A DNA stretch of 64,000 bases from JAWSVE01 sp050789445. Lineage in GTDB: Bacteria; Pseudomonadota; Gammaproteobacteria; Pseudomonadales; Cellvibrionaceae. Position 1 is the first letter of the stretch. Every line of letters begins with the position of its first letter. Position numbers and translations under genes: made by a program. Below, piece by piece: positions 36,369 through 45,716 of the stretch. The notes under the pieces are model-generated. The model worked only from the letters and a program-made list of their open reading frames with translations, was not told where the DNA came from and made no database searches. The stretch is taken from positions 248,001 through 312,000 of the forward strand of contig JAILXR010000001.1 of NCBI GenBank assembly GCA_050789445.1, read 5' to 3'.

Positions 36369-37256
36369 TCAGATGTCAATTTTTAGATTGAGCGAGCGAA
36401 TAAAGGCTTGAGCGGCATTGCTTAAGCTTCGGTTGCGGTGATAGATCACACCCAGCTCTCGTGAAAGTTTGACGCCTGTCACATTCAGTACTTTGATATC
36501 GTCATCGAGTAACGTTTTTGGTAGAAGGCTCCAACCAAGGTTGATCGAAACCATCATCTTTAATGTCTCTAGAAAATTGGTTGCCATTTTTAATTCTAGC
36601 GGCAGATTTTTTTCATCGAATAATTTTTTTACGATGAAAGTCGTGTGTGTAGTTAATTCTGGCAAGATAGCAGGGGACTGCGACAAATCTTTTAGGGATA
36701 CTTGTTCCTGTTGTGATAAAGGATGTGAAGGTGACGCGACAAATACCAGTGGATCGTTCCAAACGGAAATCGATTTTATGTTGCTGTCTCTGTGTGGTGC
36801 TAGCTCCGGTGCAAGCGTCACGATGGCCAATTCGCAATGTCCCTGTAATATTTCGGTGTAGGCTTTTTCTGAGCCTAAAAACGTCATATCTAATTCTACC
36901 TTGGGAAAATCTACGCTGTATTGCCGCAACAAGCTGGGCAGACGATGCAGGCCGACGTGATGGCTTGTCGCTAAACGTAGTGGACCGGATACCTCGCCAG
37001 ATAAATCGGCTAATTGTTGTCGTGCGGTTTTGACAGTTTGTAAGATATCGAGTGCTCTTGGCAGTAAAACTCGTCCCGCTTCAGTGAGTCTTACCGAACG
37101 ATTTATTCGATCAAATAATCGAGTGTCTAATTGTTCTTCTAGTGCTGATATTCGCTTACTTACGGCAGGTTGAGTAATGAATAGTCGTTCTGCAGCGAGA
37201 GAGAATGAGTTTGTCTCAGCAACGTGTACAAAGGCTTGTAGGTTTTGGGTGTCCAT
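36369..37256 (-). CDS. LysR-family regulator divergent from leuCD
   Basis: 295 residues. N-terminal winged HTH (LQAFVHVAETNSFSLAAERL, TQPAVSKRISALE), then a periplasmic-binding-like effector domain (about 90-295). LysR proteins usually control the divergent gene and respond to a pathway metabolite. The leuC ATG lies 169 bases away on the other strand. Control of leucine synthesis is inference from this arrangement. Confidence 0.93.
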   Translation of the reverse strand: MDTQNLQAFVHVAETNSFSLAAERLFITQPAVSKRISALEEQLDTRLFDRINRSVRLTEAGRVLLPRALDILQTVKTARQQLADLSGEVSGPLRLATSHHVGLHRLPSLLRQYSVDFPKVELDMTFLGSEKAYTEILQGHCELAIVTLAPELAPHRDSNIKSISVWNDPLVFVASPSHPLSQQEQVSLKDLSQSPAILPELTTHTTFIVKKLFDEKNLPLELKMATNFLETLKMMVSINLGWSLLPKTLLDDDIKVLNVTGVKLSRELGVIYHRNRSLSNAAQAFIRSLNLKIDI

Positions 37257-37425
37257 TTAAGTAGTTTATCTATTCCTTTCTGGAATGCAAATTATTAAAA
37301 ATATGAATTTGTGTTATTTTTGTGTGAGAGCTATTCTCCACCTATCTGCAAAAGAGAGACAAAAGACAGACATATCAATAAACGATACGAAACAACTCAT
37401 ACAAATCAGCAATAAAGAGGCTCGC

Positions 37426-38844
37426 ATGGCAGGCAAGACGTTATACGACAAATTATGGGATACACATTTAGTGACGCAGCGCGATGATGGCTCTGCATTG
37501 ATCTATATCGATCGGCACATTATTCATGAAGTGACGTCGCCGCAGGCCTTTGAAGGTTTGCGTCTTGCCAATCGAAAGCCTTGGCGAGTTGGAGCGAATC
37601 TAGCAACGCCTGATCATAACGTTCCTACCACGACGATTGAGAGACAATCTGGTGTTGCGGGAATTGCTGATCCTGTATCGAAAATTCAAGTACAAACCCT
37701 CGATGACAATTGTGATGAGTTTGGAATTCAAGAATTCAAAATCAACGATAGCCGCCAAGGTATTGTCCATGTCGTTGGGCCAGAAAGTGGCGCATGTTTA
37801 CCGGGTATGACAATTGTGTGCGGTGATTCTCATACGGCGACAAATGGCGCATTAGGCGCGTTGGCTCATGGTATCGGCACATCAGAAGTCGAACATGTTT
37901 TAGCGACGCAATGCTTGGTCACTAAGAAAATGAAAAACATGTTGGTCAAAGTGGACGGAAAATTATCGAAGGGCGTGACAGCAAAAGATGTTGTGTTAGC
38001 TATTATCGGAAAAATTGGAACAGCTGGTGGAACGGGGCACGCAATGGAATTTGCGGGTGAAGTTTTTCGCGATATGTCGATGGAAGGGCGCATGACGGTT
38101 TGCAACATGGCAATCGAAGCCGGTGCTCGTGCGGGAATGGTTGCAGTTGATGATAAAACGATTGATTACGTAAAAGGCCGATTGTTTTCACCAAAAGATG
38201 AGCACTGGGAAAAAGCAGTAACAGAATGGAATAATTTACACAGTGATGCAGACGCAAAATTTGACACTGTTGTTGAATTGCGGGGAGAAGACATTGAGCC
38301 ACAAGTGAGCTGGGGAACGTCACCAGAAATGGTTGTGTCAGTGAATGCAATTGTTCCTAATCCTGATGATGAAAATGATCCAACAAAAAAAGAAAGCATT
38401 AAAAGCGCTTTAAAATATATGGGATTAACTGCGGGGCAAAAAATTTCTGATATTCCTATCGATGTCGTTTTTATTGGTTCTTGTACAAATTCGAGAATCG
38501 AAGACTTAAGAGCAGCGGCGGAAGTTGTGAAAGGAAAAACAAAAGCGTCATCCATTAAATATGCATTAATAGTACCGGGTTCCGGACAAGTAAAAGCTCA
38601 AGCAGAAGCGGAAGGACTTGATAAAATTTTTATAGAAGCCGGACTAGAATGGCGTGAGCCAGGCTGCTCAATGTGTCTTGCCATGAATGCGGATAAATTA
38701 GCACCGGGTGAACATTGCGCGTCGACGTCAAATAGAAACTTTGAAAGTCGGCAAGGCTATGGCGGCCGAACGCATTTAGTAAGCCCAGCAATGGCAGCAG
38801 CGGCTGCAATCGCGGGTCGATTTGTGGATGTGCGTAGCGCGTAA
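37426..38844 (+). CDS. leuC: 3-isopropylmalate dehydratase large subunit
   Basis: 472 residues from the ATG at 37426 (MAGKTLYDKLW), which has AAAGAGG just upstream. The open frame extends 47 codons further to 37285, but that part is not needed and has no counterpart in LeuC. With LeuD it isomerises 2- to 3-isopropylmalate in leucine synthesis. The three [4Fe-4S] Cys are in FIGSCTNSR and PGCSMCLAMN. leuD follows after 53 bases; leuA and leuB are not in this cluster. Confidence 0.97.
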   Translation: MAGKTLYDKLWDTHLVTQRDDGSALIYIDRHIIHEVTSPQAFEGLRLANRKPWRVGANLATPDHNVPTTTIERQSGVAGIADPVSKIQVQTLDDNCDEFGIQEFKINDSRQGIVHVVGPESGACLPGMTIVCGDSHTATNGALGALAHGIGTSEVEHVLATQCLVTKKMKNMLVKVDGKLSKGVTAKDVVLAIIGKIGTAGGTGHAMEFAGEVFRDMSMEGRMTVCNMAIEAGARAGMVAVDDKTIDYVKGRLFSPKDEHWEKAVTEWNNLHSDADAKFDTVVELRGEDIEPQVSWGTSPEMVVSVNAIVPNPDDENDPTKKESIKSALKYMGLTAGQKISDIPIDVVFIGSCTNSRIEDLRAAAEVVKGKTKASSIKYALIVPGSGQVKAQAEAEGLDKIFIEAGLEWREPGCSMCLAMNADKLAPGEHCASTSNRNFESRQGYGGRTHLVSPAMAAAAAIAGRFVDVRSA

Positions 38845-38897
38845 AGTATAAATTCAATAGATTGAATTTAATCTCAAAATTTTAGCAGGTAATTTTT

Positions 38898-39536
38898 ATG
38901 AAAAAATTTACAACAATGACCGGTTTGGTTGGCCCAATGGATCGTGCCAATGTGGATACAGATTTAATTATTCCAAAACAATTTTTAAAGTCGATTAAAC
39001 GTTCTGGCTTTGGTCCGAATTTATTTGATGGTTTACGCTATTTGGATGAAGGTCAGCCGGATCAAGATAGCTCACATCGTCCATTGAACCCTGACTTCCC
39101 GCTTAATGAGAAACGCTATCAAGGTGCTGAAGTTTTATTGGCGCGGAAAAACTTTGGTTGTGGTTCAAGCCGTGAGCATGCGCCTTGGGCATTGGAAGAT
39201 TATGGCTTTCGATGTGTGATAGCGCCAAGTTATGCTGATATTTTTTATAATAACTGTTTTAAAAATGGCTTATTGCCGATTGAGCTTACAGAAGAGCAAG
39301 TTGATCAGTTATTTGCAGAAATGTATGAAACAGAAGGTTATCAGTTAACAGTTGATTTAGAAGCGCAAACAATAACGTCACCGAAAGGTAGTGAATTTAC
39401 GTTTGAAGTCGATGAGTTCCGCAAACATTGTTTGTTAAATGGATTGGATGACATCGGTTTAACACTACAAAATGCTGGTGATATTGAAGCTTATGAGACC
39501 AAGCGTAAGTCAGAAGCACCTTGGTTGTTTGCTTAG
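38898..39536 (+). CDS. leuD: 3-isopropylmalate dehydratase small subunit
   Basis: 212 residues, full length. Conserved segments are DTDLIIPKQFLKSI, the CGSSREHAPWAL loop and NNCFKNGLLPI, which shape the substrate site in the LeuCD heterodimer. AGCAGG lies before the ATG. A terminator lies about 30 bases past the stop, so the operon ends here. Confidence 0.97.
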   Translation: MKKFTTMTGLVGPMDRANVDTDLIIPKQFLKSIKRSGFGPNLFDGLRYLDEGQPDQDSSHRPLNPDFPLNEKRYQGAEVLLARKNFGCGSSREHAPWALEDYGFRCVIAPSYADIFYNNCFKNGLLPIELTEEQVDQLFAEMYETEGYQLTVDLEAQTITSPKGSEFTFEVDEFRKHCLLNGLDDIGLTLQNAGDIEAYETKRKSEAPWLFA

Positions 39537-39568
39537 CGATACATAAGAGTAGTCGCAGTTTGTTTTAC

Positions 39569-39602
39569 AAAAAAGCCAGCAAAATCATTGCTGGCTTTTT
39601 TT
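39569..39602. terminator. Bidirectional terminator after leuD
   Basis: A6, GCCAGCAA (39575-39582) pairing with TTGCTGGC (39588-39595), then T7. It ends leuCD and can also serve the convergent VWA gene. Confidence 0.9.
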
Positions 39603-39623
39603 GATTCTAAGATAAGATATTGG

Positions 39624-40916
39624 TTAAAACTTCGCAGAATCTTCGCTGTAATCAATACCTACTTTTGCCCCTTGTTCTTTGACGACTGAATATATTTTTT
39701 CTTCAAGAGAGTTTTCTCTAGCGTCGTCATCCATTTTTTCGATTTTATCTTTAATATAGCCAGCACGCTTTTCTTTAATGACCTCCATTTCTTTTTCCAG
39801 TGCTGCACGTTGTTTCGATTTTTCGGTAATATATCGTTTCCTTTCTTTTTTGCTCATTGCTTGCATAGGCTCTGGTAGTAATTCTACTTTGATCTCGTCT
39901 AACGAAACCTCATCTGATTCCATCTCGGCTAATAATTCTTGCTTGCCGTAAGCATTTTTCTTACCGCTGTCGGATGAGTTGAATTCAGCGCGTCTTGCAA
40001 GTGCCGCAGGGCTGGCAGAGCTATATAACTTTTCTTTCGCCGCACTTTTTTCTCTATGCCTGATCTTGTCTTCTGCTGTTCCGTAATAAATTTTAGTGCT
40101 TTCTAGTTTTCGTGAAATATTGGCTAATTGATCGTCGTAAGGTGTGTTCATCACAACGCTACCGCCAGATTGCTCAACATTAAAATAAGAGCCGTGAGCT
40201 AGTTGAGCGATTTCTTTCCATTTATACAATGTCTGTGAATCATTGCCGCATTGAATCGTATTCACGACGATATTTTTTTGCTTGGCAATGGCTAGACTTG
40301 CAGGAAATTTTACATCGTCTTGGTAGTCCATGTGCGGAGGAGCGTCACCCACTAAAAAAATAACTTTGTAGGCATTTTTTCTTTTACTCCATTGAATATT
40401 GGCAACAGCATCATAGAGCCCTTGGTTGACACTCTCTGGCCCGTCACCGCCACCTTGGGCTTTAAAGTCCATAAGTTCAGCGAAGATCGAGTCTAAATCA
40501 CTTGAAAGTGGAGTGATTTTTGTTACGTAAGTATCACCGCGGTCTCTATAGGCCACTAAACCAATTTTAATGTCAGGTGCTGGTTTGGCTGACGACATTG
40601 AAGATGCAATAGACCAAATTTTTTCTTTCGCGGTTTGAATTAATCCACCCATGCTACCAGTGGTATCGAGAACAAAAACCACTTCGACGAGAGGGCGAGG
40701 CATTTGTGGCATGTGAGTGTGATGATTTTCGGGTTTATTTGCAGCGAGCATGACAGGGGTTGTATACGTTGAATCAAAAAAAGGTGGAGCTTCACGTGCT
40801 AACAGTGATTGTGAAAAAATTGTGGCACACAATAATAAGGCGCTAGCTCCAATTTTTAATGGGCGATTCGTTATGTGGAATAGTTTGCTGAATGAATTAA
40901 ACCGTTTCGTAGTCAT
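39624..40916 (-). CDS. Exported von Willebrand factor A domain protein
   Basis: 430 residues. A long N-terminal signal segment (about 20-40, ending SLLA) is followed by a VWA domain (about 75-275). Its MIDAS motif is DTTGS (84-88), so it should bind Mg2+ and a protein ligand. The C-terminal third is highly charged, Lys- and Glu-rich and probably coiled coil (KKERKRYITEKSKQRAALEK). No membrane anchor is visible. It is divergent from the two-component genes, and GTTTACA repeats lie between. It may therefore be a target of that system. Confidence 0.85.
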   Translation of the reverse strand: MTTKRFNSFSKLFHITNRPLKIGASALLLCATIFSQSLLAREAPPFFDSTYTTPVMLAANKPENHHTHMPQMPRPLVEVVFVLDTTGSMGGLIQTAKEKIWSIASSMSSAKPAPDIKIGLVAYRDRGDTYVTKITPLSSDLDSIFAELMDFKAQGGGDGPESVNQGLYDAVANIQWSKRKNAYKVIFLVGDAPPHMDYQDDVKFPASLAIAKQKNIVVNTIQCGNDSQTLYKWKEIAQLAHGSYFNVEQSGGSVVMNTPYDDQLANISRKLESTKIYYGTAEDKIRHREKSAAKEKLYSSASPAALARRAEFNSSDSGKKNAYGKQELLAEMESDEVSLDEIKVELLPEPMQAMSKKERKRYITEKSKQRAALEKEMEVIKEKRAGYIKDKIEKMDDDARENSLEEKIYSVVKEQGAKVGIDYSEDSAKF

Positions 40917-41014
40917 AATGATTCCTTTTTAAACAATAAAACCTAAATGAATAAAGAGTATTGATAAGCTGGAGCCAGTGTAAGAAATGACAGGAAAGAT
41001 TTTTAGGCTTGATG

Positions 41015-41053
41015 TTGTAAACAATGTGCAGGGAAGTTTACAAACTGTTTACA
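41015..41053. promoter_or_regulatory. GTTTACA repeats: candidate response-regulator binding site
   Basis: TTGTAAAC (41015-41022) and GTTTACAA (41036-41043) are perfect inverted arms. GTTTACA occurs again at 41047-41053, eleven bases after the previous copy. Direct repeats spaced by one helical turn are typical of OmpR-type regulators. The site lies 95 bases before the response regulator ATG and about 100 before the VWA gene start. Confidence 0.6.
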
Positions 41054-41147
41054 TGCGTATAGCTGTAGATATTGTTATCCTTGAGTCATTATGGCTTTTA
41101 AAGCCGATTTTTCAGTTGTAAAGCATGTGTTTTAGAGCGATGTGATA

Positions 41148-41882
41148 ATGAATGAAAAACCAAGACTACTTATTGTTGAAGATGAAGTGGCTATTCGATC
41201 AGGCTTAGTGGATGTTTTTATCTATCATGGATATGAGGTGGCGACAGCTGAAGATGGACGCGATGGATTACGGCAAGCCCTCACAGGTGAACATGATTTG
41301 ATTCTATTGGATGTCATGTTGCCTTTTATGGATGGCTTTGAAATCTGCAAAAAAATCCGGGAGCAAGATAGAGATCAGCCCATTATTATGTTGACGGCTA
41401 AATCAAATGATGAAGATATTATTCAAGGCTTAACGCTGGGCGCTGACGATTATGTTGCAAAACCTTTTTCTGTCGCACAATTAGTTTTACGTGTGCAGGC
41501 GGTGCTAAAGCGATCACACCGTTCAGTTCAAGAAACTACGTCAATTGTATTGGCTAATGGAATCATTATTGATGTTAAAAATTTATCAGCCCAAAAGACT
41601 GGAAGTCAAAAAGAAACTGACGACAAAAATACGATCTCGTTCACTCGTCGTGAAATGGATGTGTTGGAATATTTGTTTCAATACTCAGATAGACCCGTAT
41701 CAAGAGAAGAGTTATTGAATAAAATTTGGGGTTATCAAAAAGATATGGATATAGAAACAAGAACCGTTGATATTCATATTGCGAAACTTCGAAGGAAAAT
41801 TGAGAAGGATTCCAAAATTCCTGAAGCCTTATTAACTGTTCGCGGTGCAGGTTACAAGCTGATCGTTAGTGATTCAGTGTAA
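41148..41882 (+). CDS. OmpR/PhoB-type response regulator
   Basis: 244 residues from the ATG at 41148, with AGAG ten bases upstream; a GTG two codons earlier is too close to that site. The receiver domain has phospho-Asp55 (LILLDVMLPFMDG) and the Lys in VAKPFS. The winged helix begins near FTRREMDVLEYL and ends in TVRGAGYKL. A kinase gene follows 40 bases later. GTTTACA repeats upstream suggest autoregulation. Confidence 0.95.
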   Translation: MNEKPRLLIVEDEVAIRSGLVDVFIYHGYEVATAEDGRDGLRQALTGEHDLILLDVMLPFMDGFEICKKIREQDRDQPIIMLTAKSNDEDIIQGLTLGADDYVAKPFSVAQLVLRVQAVLKRSHRSVQETTSIVLANGIIIDVKNLSAQKTGSQKETDDKNTISFTRREMDVLEYLFQYSDRPVSREELLNKIWGYQKDMDIETRTVDIHIAKLRRKIEKDSKIPEALLTVRGAGYKLIVSDSV

Positions 41883-41921
41883 TACGATGGGGCTCATAGA
41901 TCGTTTCGAGGAAAAAAATTC

Positions 41922-44180
41922 ATGTTATCGTCGTTAAAAAATATAAAGCAATTACGCTGGGTACTAGTCGTATTTTTTATGGCTATCGCAATCCCTGCGT
42001 TAGTTTTATCGTTTTATAGCTATCGGCAATTGAAATGGGAATCTTTCTATTTGCAACGTAATAATGCTACAGAGTTATCGGAACGAATAAATTCCCAAAT
42101 TGAACGCTGGATGCTTGAAGAAGAGAATCGATCTTTTACTGATTATCGCTTTTTAAAGCTCGCGGGTGATGAAGCGGCTAATTATTTCACACCATCACCT
42201 TTGTCATCTTTTCCTTCGGCGATTGAATTGCCAGGTGTCATAGGTTTTTTTCAGTTAGACAGTCAAGGTTTATTAACGTCACCGATTTTGCCTGATTCTG
42301 TAGAACAGGGTTTAGAGTATGGGGTGACAGAAGCGGAGTATTCTTCTAGGGAGAAAACGTTTAACACTGTTTTAACAGTATTGATAGAAAATCAACTAGT
42401 TGCTGAAAGTAATAACCGCGAACATCTAGATTCATCGTTAATAGCAGGTGTTGCTCAGACTGATGGCGTTGATGTTTTATCTGATGATGACGATGTTGCT
42501 GCCCAAAAGAGAGCTGATATCGCCCGTACATTTGAAGAACGGATAAATAGTGAGTTTACAAAAAAGGAACAGAAAGTAAAATCAAGGCGATATCAACAGA
42601 TAGAAGACTTGGCTATCGACACGCGATTAGAAGAAGCTCTTGTAAAAAATGCACCTTCGCAGGCGTCATTAAAAAAGAAGCCCGTCAAAAAAACATTACC
42701 TAAAGACGCTGGATCTAGTGGGGAAAAAAAACCAGGAGTTGACACTTTTTCTTCAGATTCTGTCGCAAGTGATGTTTCAAGTAAGAATTATTCTTTGGCA
42801 CGATCCCCGCGTGTTGAAAAAAATTATGAGATTACTCAGTCTCCATTAGAGTCTACATCAGAACTTGAGGCTGTGATTGCTGAGAGAGAAGTTATTCAAT
42901 CCTCTTCAGTATCTAGTGCGCCGGCATTGTTAGAGTCGTCTGGTTTACAAGTTCAAAACCGCTTAGAAGAAGATTCTCATAAGCCAGAAAAAAATAATGT
43001 TACTGTTTTTGAAAGTGAAATTGATCCTTTCGCTGTCAATTTGTTGGATAGTGGTCATCTCGTGATGTACCGAAAAGTGTGGAAAAATGAACAGCGTTTT
43101 ATTCAGGGGATATTAATTGATCCTACTCGGTTTCTTGAAAAGAGTATTGGTGCTCTATTTCAGTCTACGCAGCTTTCAAAACAGACAGATTTAGTCGTTG
43201 CCTATAATAAAAATGTTTTATCTTTATTTTCTAATGAGCGCTCTAATGACTCTCTTGCCATTAAAACTTATTCTCAAAGCTTCTCCGGTGAAAGATTGTT
43301 GCAAGCTAATTTAATTGATCCATTCAATGATCTGCAATTGCTTTTTTCTGTTAATAATTTAGATGCGGGCCCAGGATCTAAAGTTGTGATGTGGTCTTCA
43401 TTAGTAATGGGATTGGTGTTGAGCTTGGGTGTTTGGTTAATGTATCTTTTAGGTGTTCGTCAGTTACGTTTGGTGCAGCAACAACAAGATTTTGTGTCGG
43501 CGGTCAGTCATGAATTAAAAACGCCATTGACCTCTATTCGAATGTACGGCGAACTTTTAAAAGAAGGCTGGGCTACAGAAGAGAAAAAGAAAGAGTATTA
43601 TCATTATATTTTTGACGAAAGCGAAAGGCTTTCGAGATTAATCAGTAATGTACTGCAATTAGCAAAAATGAATCGGGGTGAATGGGATGTAAAGCTGAAG
43701 GAGATTCCGATTAGTTCATTTGTTGATAATGTTCGATCAAAATTAAATGATCAAGTCACTCGATCGGGATTCAATCTTGAGATCGCAGTAGCGTCAGATC
43801 TAGCAGAAAAGTCACTTCTTGCTGATGTTGATTATCTTTTACAGATAATGATCAATCTCGTTGATAACGCGATTAAGTTTTCACGTAATTCAGACCAGAA
43901 GACGGTTATTCTGTCGGTTTCGTGTAAGGCTATTTCAGTTGATCATCAAGTTGCTTTAATCTCTGTTAGAGACTTTGGTCCTGGCATTGAGAAAAGCCAA
44001 CGGAAGAAAATTTTTGAATTGTTTTATCGTAGTGAAGATGAGTTGACACGCGAGACAGTAGGGACGGGAATCGGATTGGCTTTGGTTGGTCAATTAGTGG
44101 AAGCTATGAAGGGTTCCGTGACAGTATCAAATAAAAATTCTGGAGCAGAATTTATTCTTGAAATCCCATTAGCTTGTTAA
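41922..44180 (+). CDS. Sensor histidine kinase with a very large extracytoplasmic region
   Basis: 752 residues. Membrane helices at about 12-31 and 488-510 enclose about 455 extracytoplasmic residues. Of these, about 180-350 is low in complexity, rich in Ser, Lys and Glu and probably disordered, between two more ordered parts. HisKA has His530 (SHELKTPLTS); the ATPase domain has NLVDNAIKF and GTGIGLAL. No HAMP domain is visible between the second helix and HisKA. The start has GAGG at good spacing. Partner of the response regulator just upstream; signal unknown. Confidence 0.93.
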   Translation: MLSSLKNIKQLRWVLVVFFMAIAIPALVLSFYSYRQLKWESFYLQRNNATELSERINSQIERWMLEEENRSFTDYRFLKLAGDEAANYFTPSPLSSFPSAIELPGVIGFFQLDSQGLLTSPILPDSVEQGLEYGVTEAEYSSREKTFNTVLTVLIENQLVAESNNREHLDSSLIAGVAQTDGVDVLSDDDDVAAQKRADIARTFEERINSEFTKKEQKVKSRRYQQIEDLAIDTRLEEALVKNAPSQASLKKKPVKKTLPKDAGSSGEKKPGVDTFSSDSVASDVSSKNYSLARSPRVEKNYEITQSPLESTSELEAVIAEREVIQSSSVSSAPALLESSGLQVQNRLEEDSHKPEKNNVTVFESEIDPFAVNLLDSGHLVMYRKVWKNEQRFIQGILIDPTRFLEKSIGALFQSTQLSKQTDLVVAYNKNVLSLFSNERSNDSLAIKTYSQSFSGERLLQANLIDPFNDLQLLFSVNNLDAGPGSKVVMWSSLVMGLVLSLGVWLMYLLGVRQLRLVQQQQDFVSAVSHELKTPLTSIRMYGELLKEGWATEEKKKEYYHYIFDESERLSRLISNVLQLAKMNRGEWDVKLKEIPISSFVDNVRSKLNDQVTRSGFNLEIAVASDLAEKSLLADVDYLLQIMINLVDNAIKFSRNSDQKTVILSVSCKAISVDHQVALISVRDFGPGIEKSQRKKIFELFYRSEDELTRETVGTGIGLALVGQLVEAMKGSVTVSNKNSGAEFILEIPLAC

Positions 44181-44214
44181 ATAAGGAAGTTAATTTAAAG
44201 GGAGTTGATAGTTG

Positions 44215-44817
44215 CTATTTTTTTGAAGAGCGTTGATTGAAGACTTTCGTGATTTTCTTTTTTAATATATCTGGGTCAATAGGTTTTACAATGAAATCAT
44301 CGATACCTTGCTGAATTGCCGATCTTATCTCATTACCTCCTGATTCTGCAGAGACCATTATAAAGGCTAAGTTTTTAAAGCGGTTGTCGGCATTTAAAGC
44401 GTCGTGCACCTCTGTTCCATTTTTCCCCGGCATATTTCTATCGCAGAGTATGAGATGATAAGGCTTTTTTGCTTGGAATACTTTTTTTAATGCTTGAATA
44501 CCGTCTTCGGCTGCATCGATAGTTGCGACACCTATATCGCCAAGAATATCTTTTAATAACGAGATTGAATCTGCATCATCATCAGCAACAAGTATCCGTA
44601 ATTTAGAAAAATTTAATTCACTGTCTTCTTTGGTTACTGTTGAAGAGACATTTCCTATAGAATTGATTTTTTCGAGAGCGCCTTCTAACAACTGTGCAGA
44701 TATATTGTGTTTTTGAGCCTTTTCGTTGTCACTCTGTTCTCTCGCTGATTTTAAAAGCCAAGTTTTACGTGTGCTCAGCGTATCGATGACTATTTTTAGT
44801 TCTTGCTCGGTGAACAT
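44215..44817 (-). CDS. Stand-alone receiver-domain protein
   Basis: 200 residues from the ATG at 44817 (MFTEQEL), which has GAGAAAG at good spacing; the frame could extend to 44865. The first 60 residues are helical. The receiver domain (about 75-195) has phospho-Asp in LILCDRNMPGKNG and Lys in FIVKPIDP. There is no output domain. It may work as a CheY-like or adaptor protein. It is convergent with the kinase gene, so a link with that system is possible but unproven. Confidence 0.88.
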   Translation of the reverse strand: MFTEQELKIVIDTLSTRKTWLLKSAREQSDNEKAQKHNISAQLLEGALEKINSIGNVSSTVTKEDSELNFSKLRILVADDDADSISLLKDILGDIGVATIDAAEDGIQALKKVFQAKKPYHLILCDRNMPGKNGTEVHDALNADNRFKNLAFIMVSAESGGNEIRSAIQQGIDDFIVKPIDPDILKKKITKVFNQRSSKK

Positions 44818-45066
44818 AAAAGCTTTCTCGCTAATATTATTTAATATGGCGTTACCTAAAAACACAACTGAAATTACTACTTACTCTTTAAGGTTAGCAC
44901 GGGATTTTTATTTTTGAGCATATTCGCGTTATTTTTAGGTATTTTCACAATAAAATATTTCTTATGTATAGACTTCAAAACTTAAAGGAATCAAAATAAA
45001 CGCTGAGATTAAAAAAATGAATGAGCGGCTGAGTTAATCGTTTTTGTCGCTCCCTACTGGACTCTT

Positions 45067-45486
45067 ATGTTAGTTATTACAGATAACATTTCTATTGCTG
45101 AATCAGAATATTTTGTCACTGCTGTTCGTTCTCAAGGTGCTGGAGGTCAGAATGTCAATAAAGTGGCAACAGCTATCCAGTTGCGATTTAACATTAGTGA
45201 ATCTTCATTGCCATCTTGGGTGAAAGAAAGGTTGCTTAGATTGAACGATCAGCGGGTTACGAAAGAGGGTGTTTTAGTTCTTAAGTCTCAGGAGACGCGC
45301 AGCCAAGAACGAAACTATCTAAATGCTACGGAACGTTTGGCAGACTTTATTCGTCAGGGCACTCAAATTAAAAAAAACCGTTTAGCGACACGACCTAGCC
45401 GAGGAGCTAAACAACGTCGTATGGATTCAAAAACAAAACGTGGAGCTGTTAAATCTACTCGTAAAAAAGTCACAGATTTTCATTAA
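45067..45486 (+). CDS. arfB: Alternative ribosome-rescue factor ArfB (YaeJ)
   Basis: 139 residues. The GGQ motif is in RSQGAGGQNVNKV near residue 30, and the C-terminal tail is strongly basic (KKNRL, RRMDSKTKRG, STRKK). ArfB binds stalled ribosomes with its tail in the empty mRNA channel and hydrolyses peptidyl-tRNA. It is distinct from release factors by its small size. Single gene. Confidence 0.95.
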   Translation: MLVITDNISIAESEYFVTAVRSQGAGGQNVNKVATAIQLRFNISESSLPSWVKERLLRLNDQRVTKEGVLVLKSQETRSQERNYLNATERLADFIRQGTQIKKNRLATRPSRGAKQRRMDSKTKRGAVKSTRKKVTDFH

Positions 45487-45716
45487 CGGCTCTTCAAAAT
45501 ATATCAATACCACTCAGGTAGTATTCTAGACATTCCCAAGCATTTCTTAACGATGTTAACTGGCTTTGAACTTGCTTCTAGTGCCAGACTCATTTAGCCT
45601 CCCATCACTTATTTTCGATAATAAGTAATGTTAATAAACACAGTTGATCATCAATTAAAAGCTATAAATTAGATAACTTGGCGACATCATAGGTTGCCTT
45701 GCTGGGAGCGAAATTA

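Noticed and set aside
37285..37425. A 47-codon N-terminal extension of LeuC
   Set aside because: The ATG at 37426 has AAAGAGG and begins where LeuC proteins normally begin.
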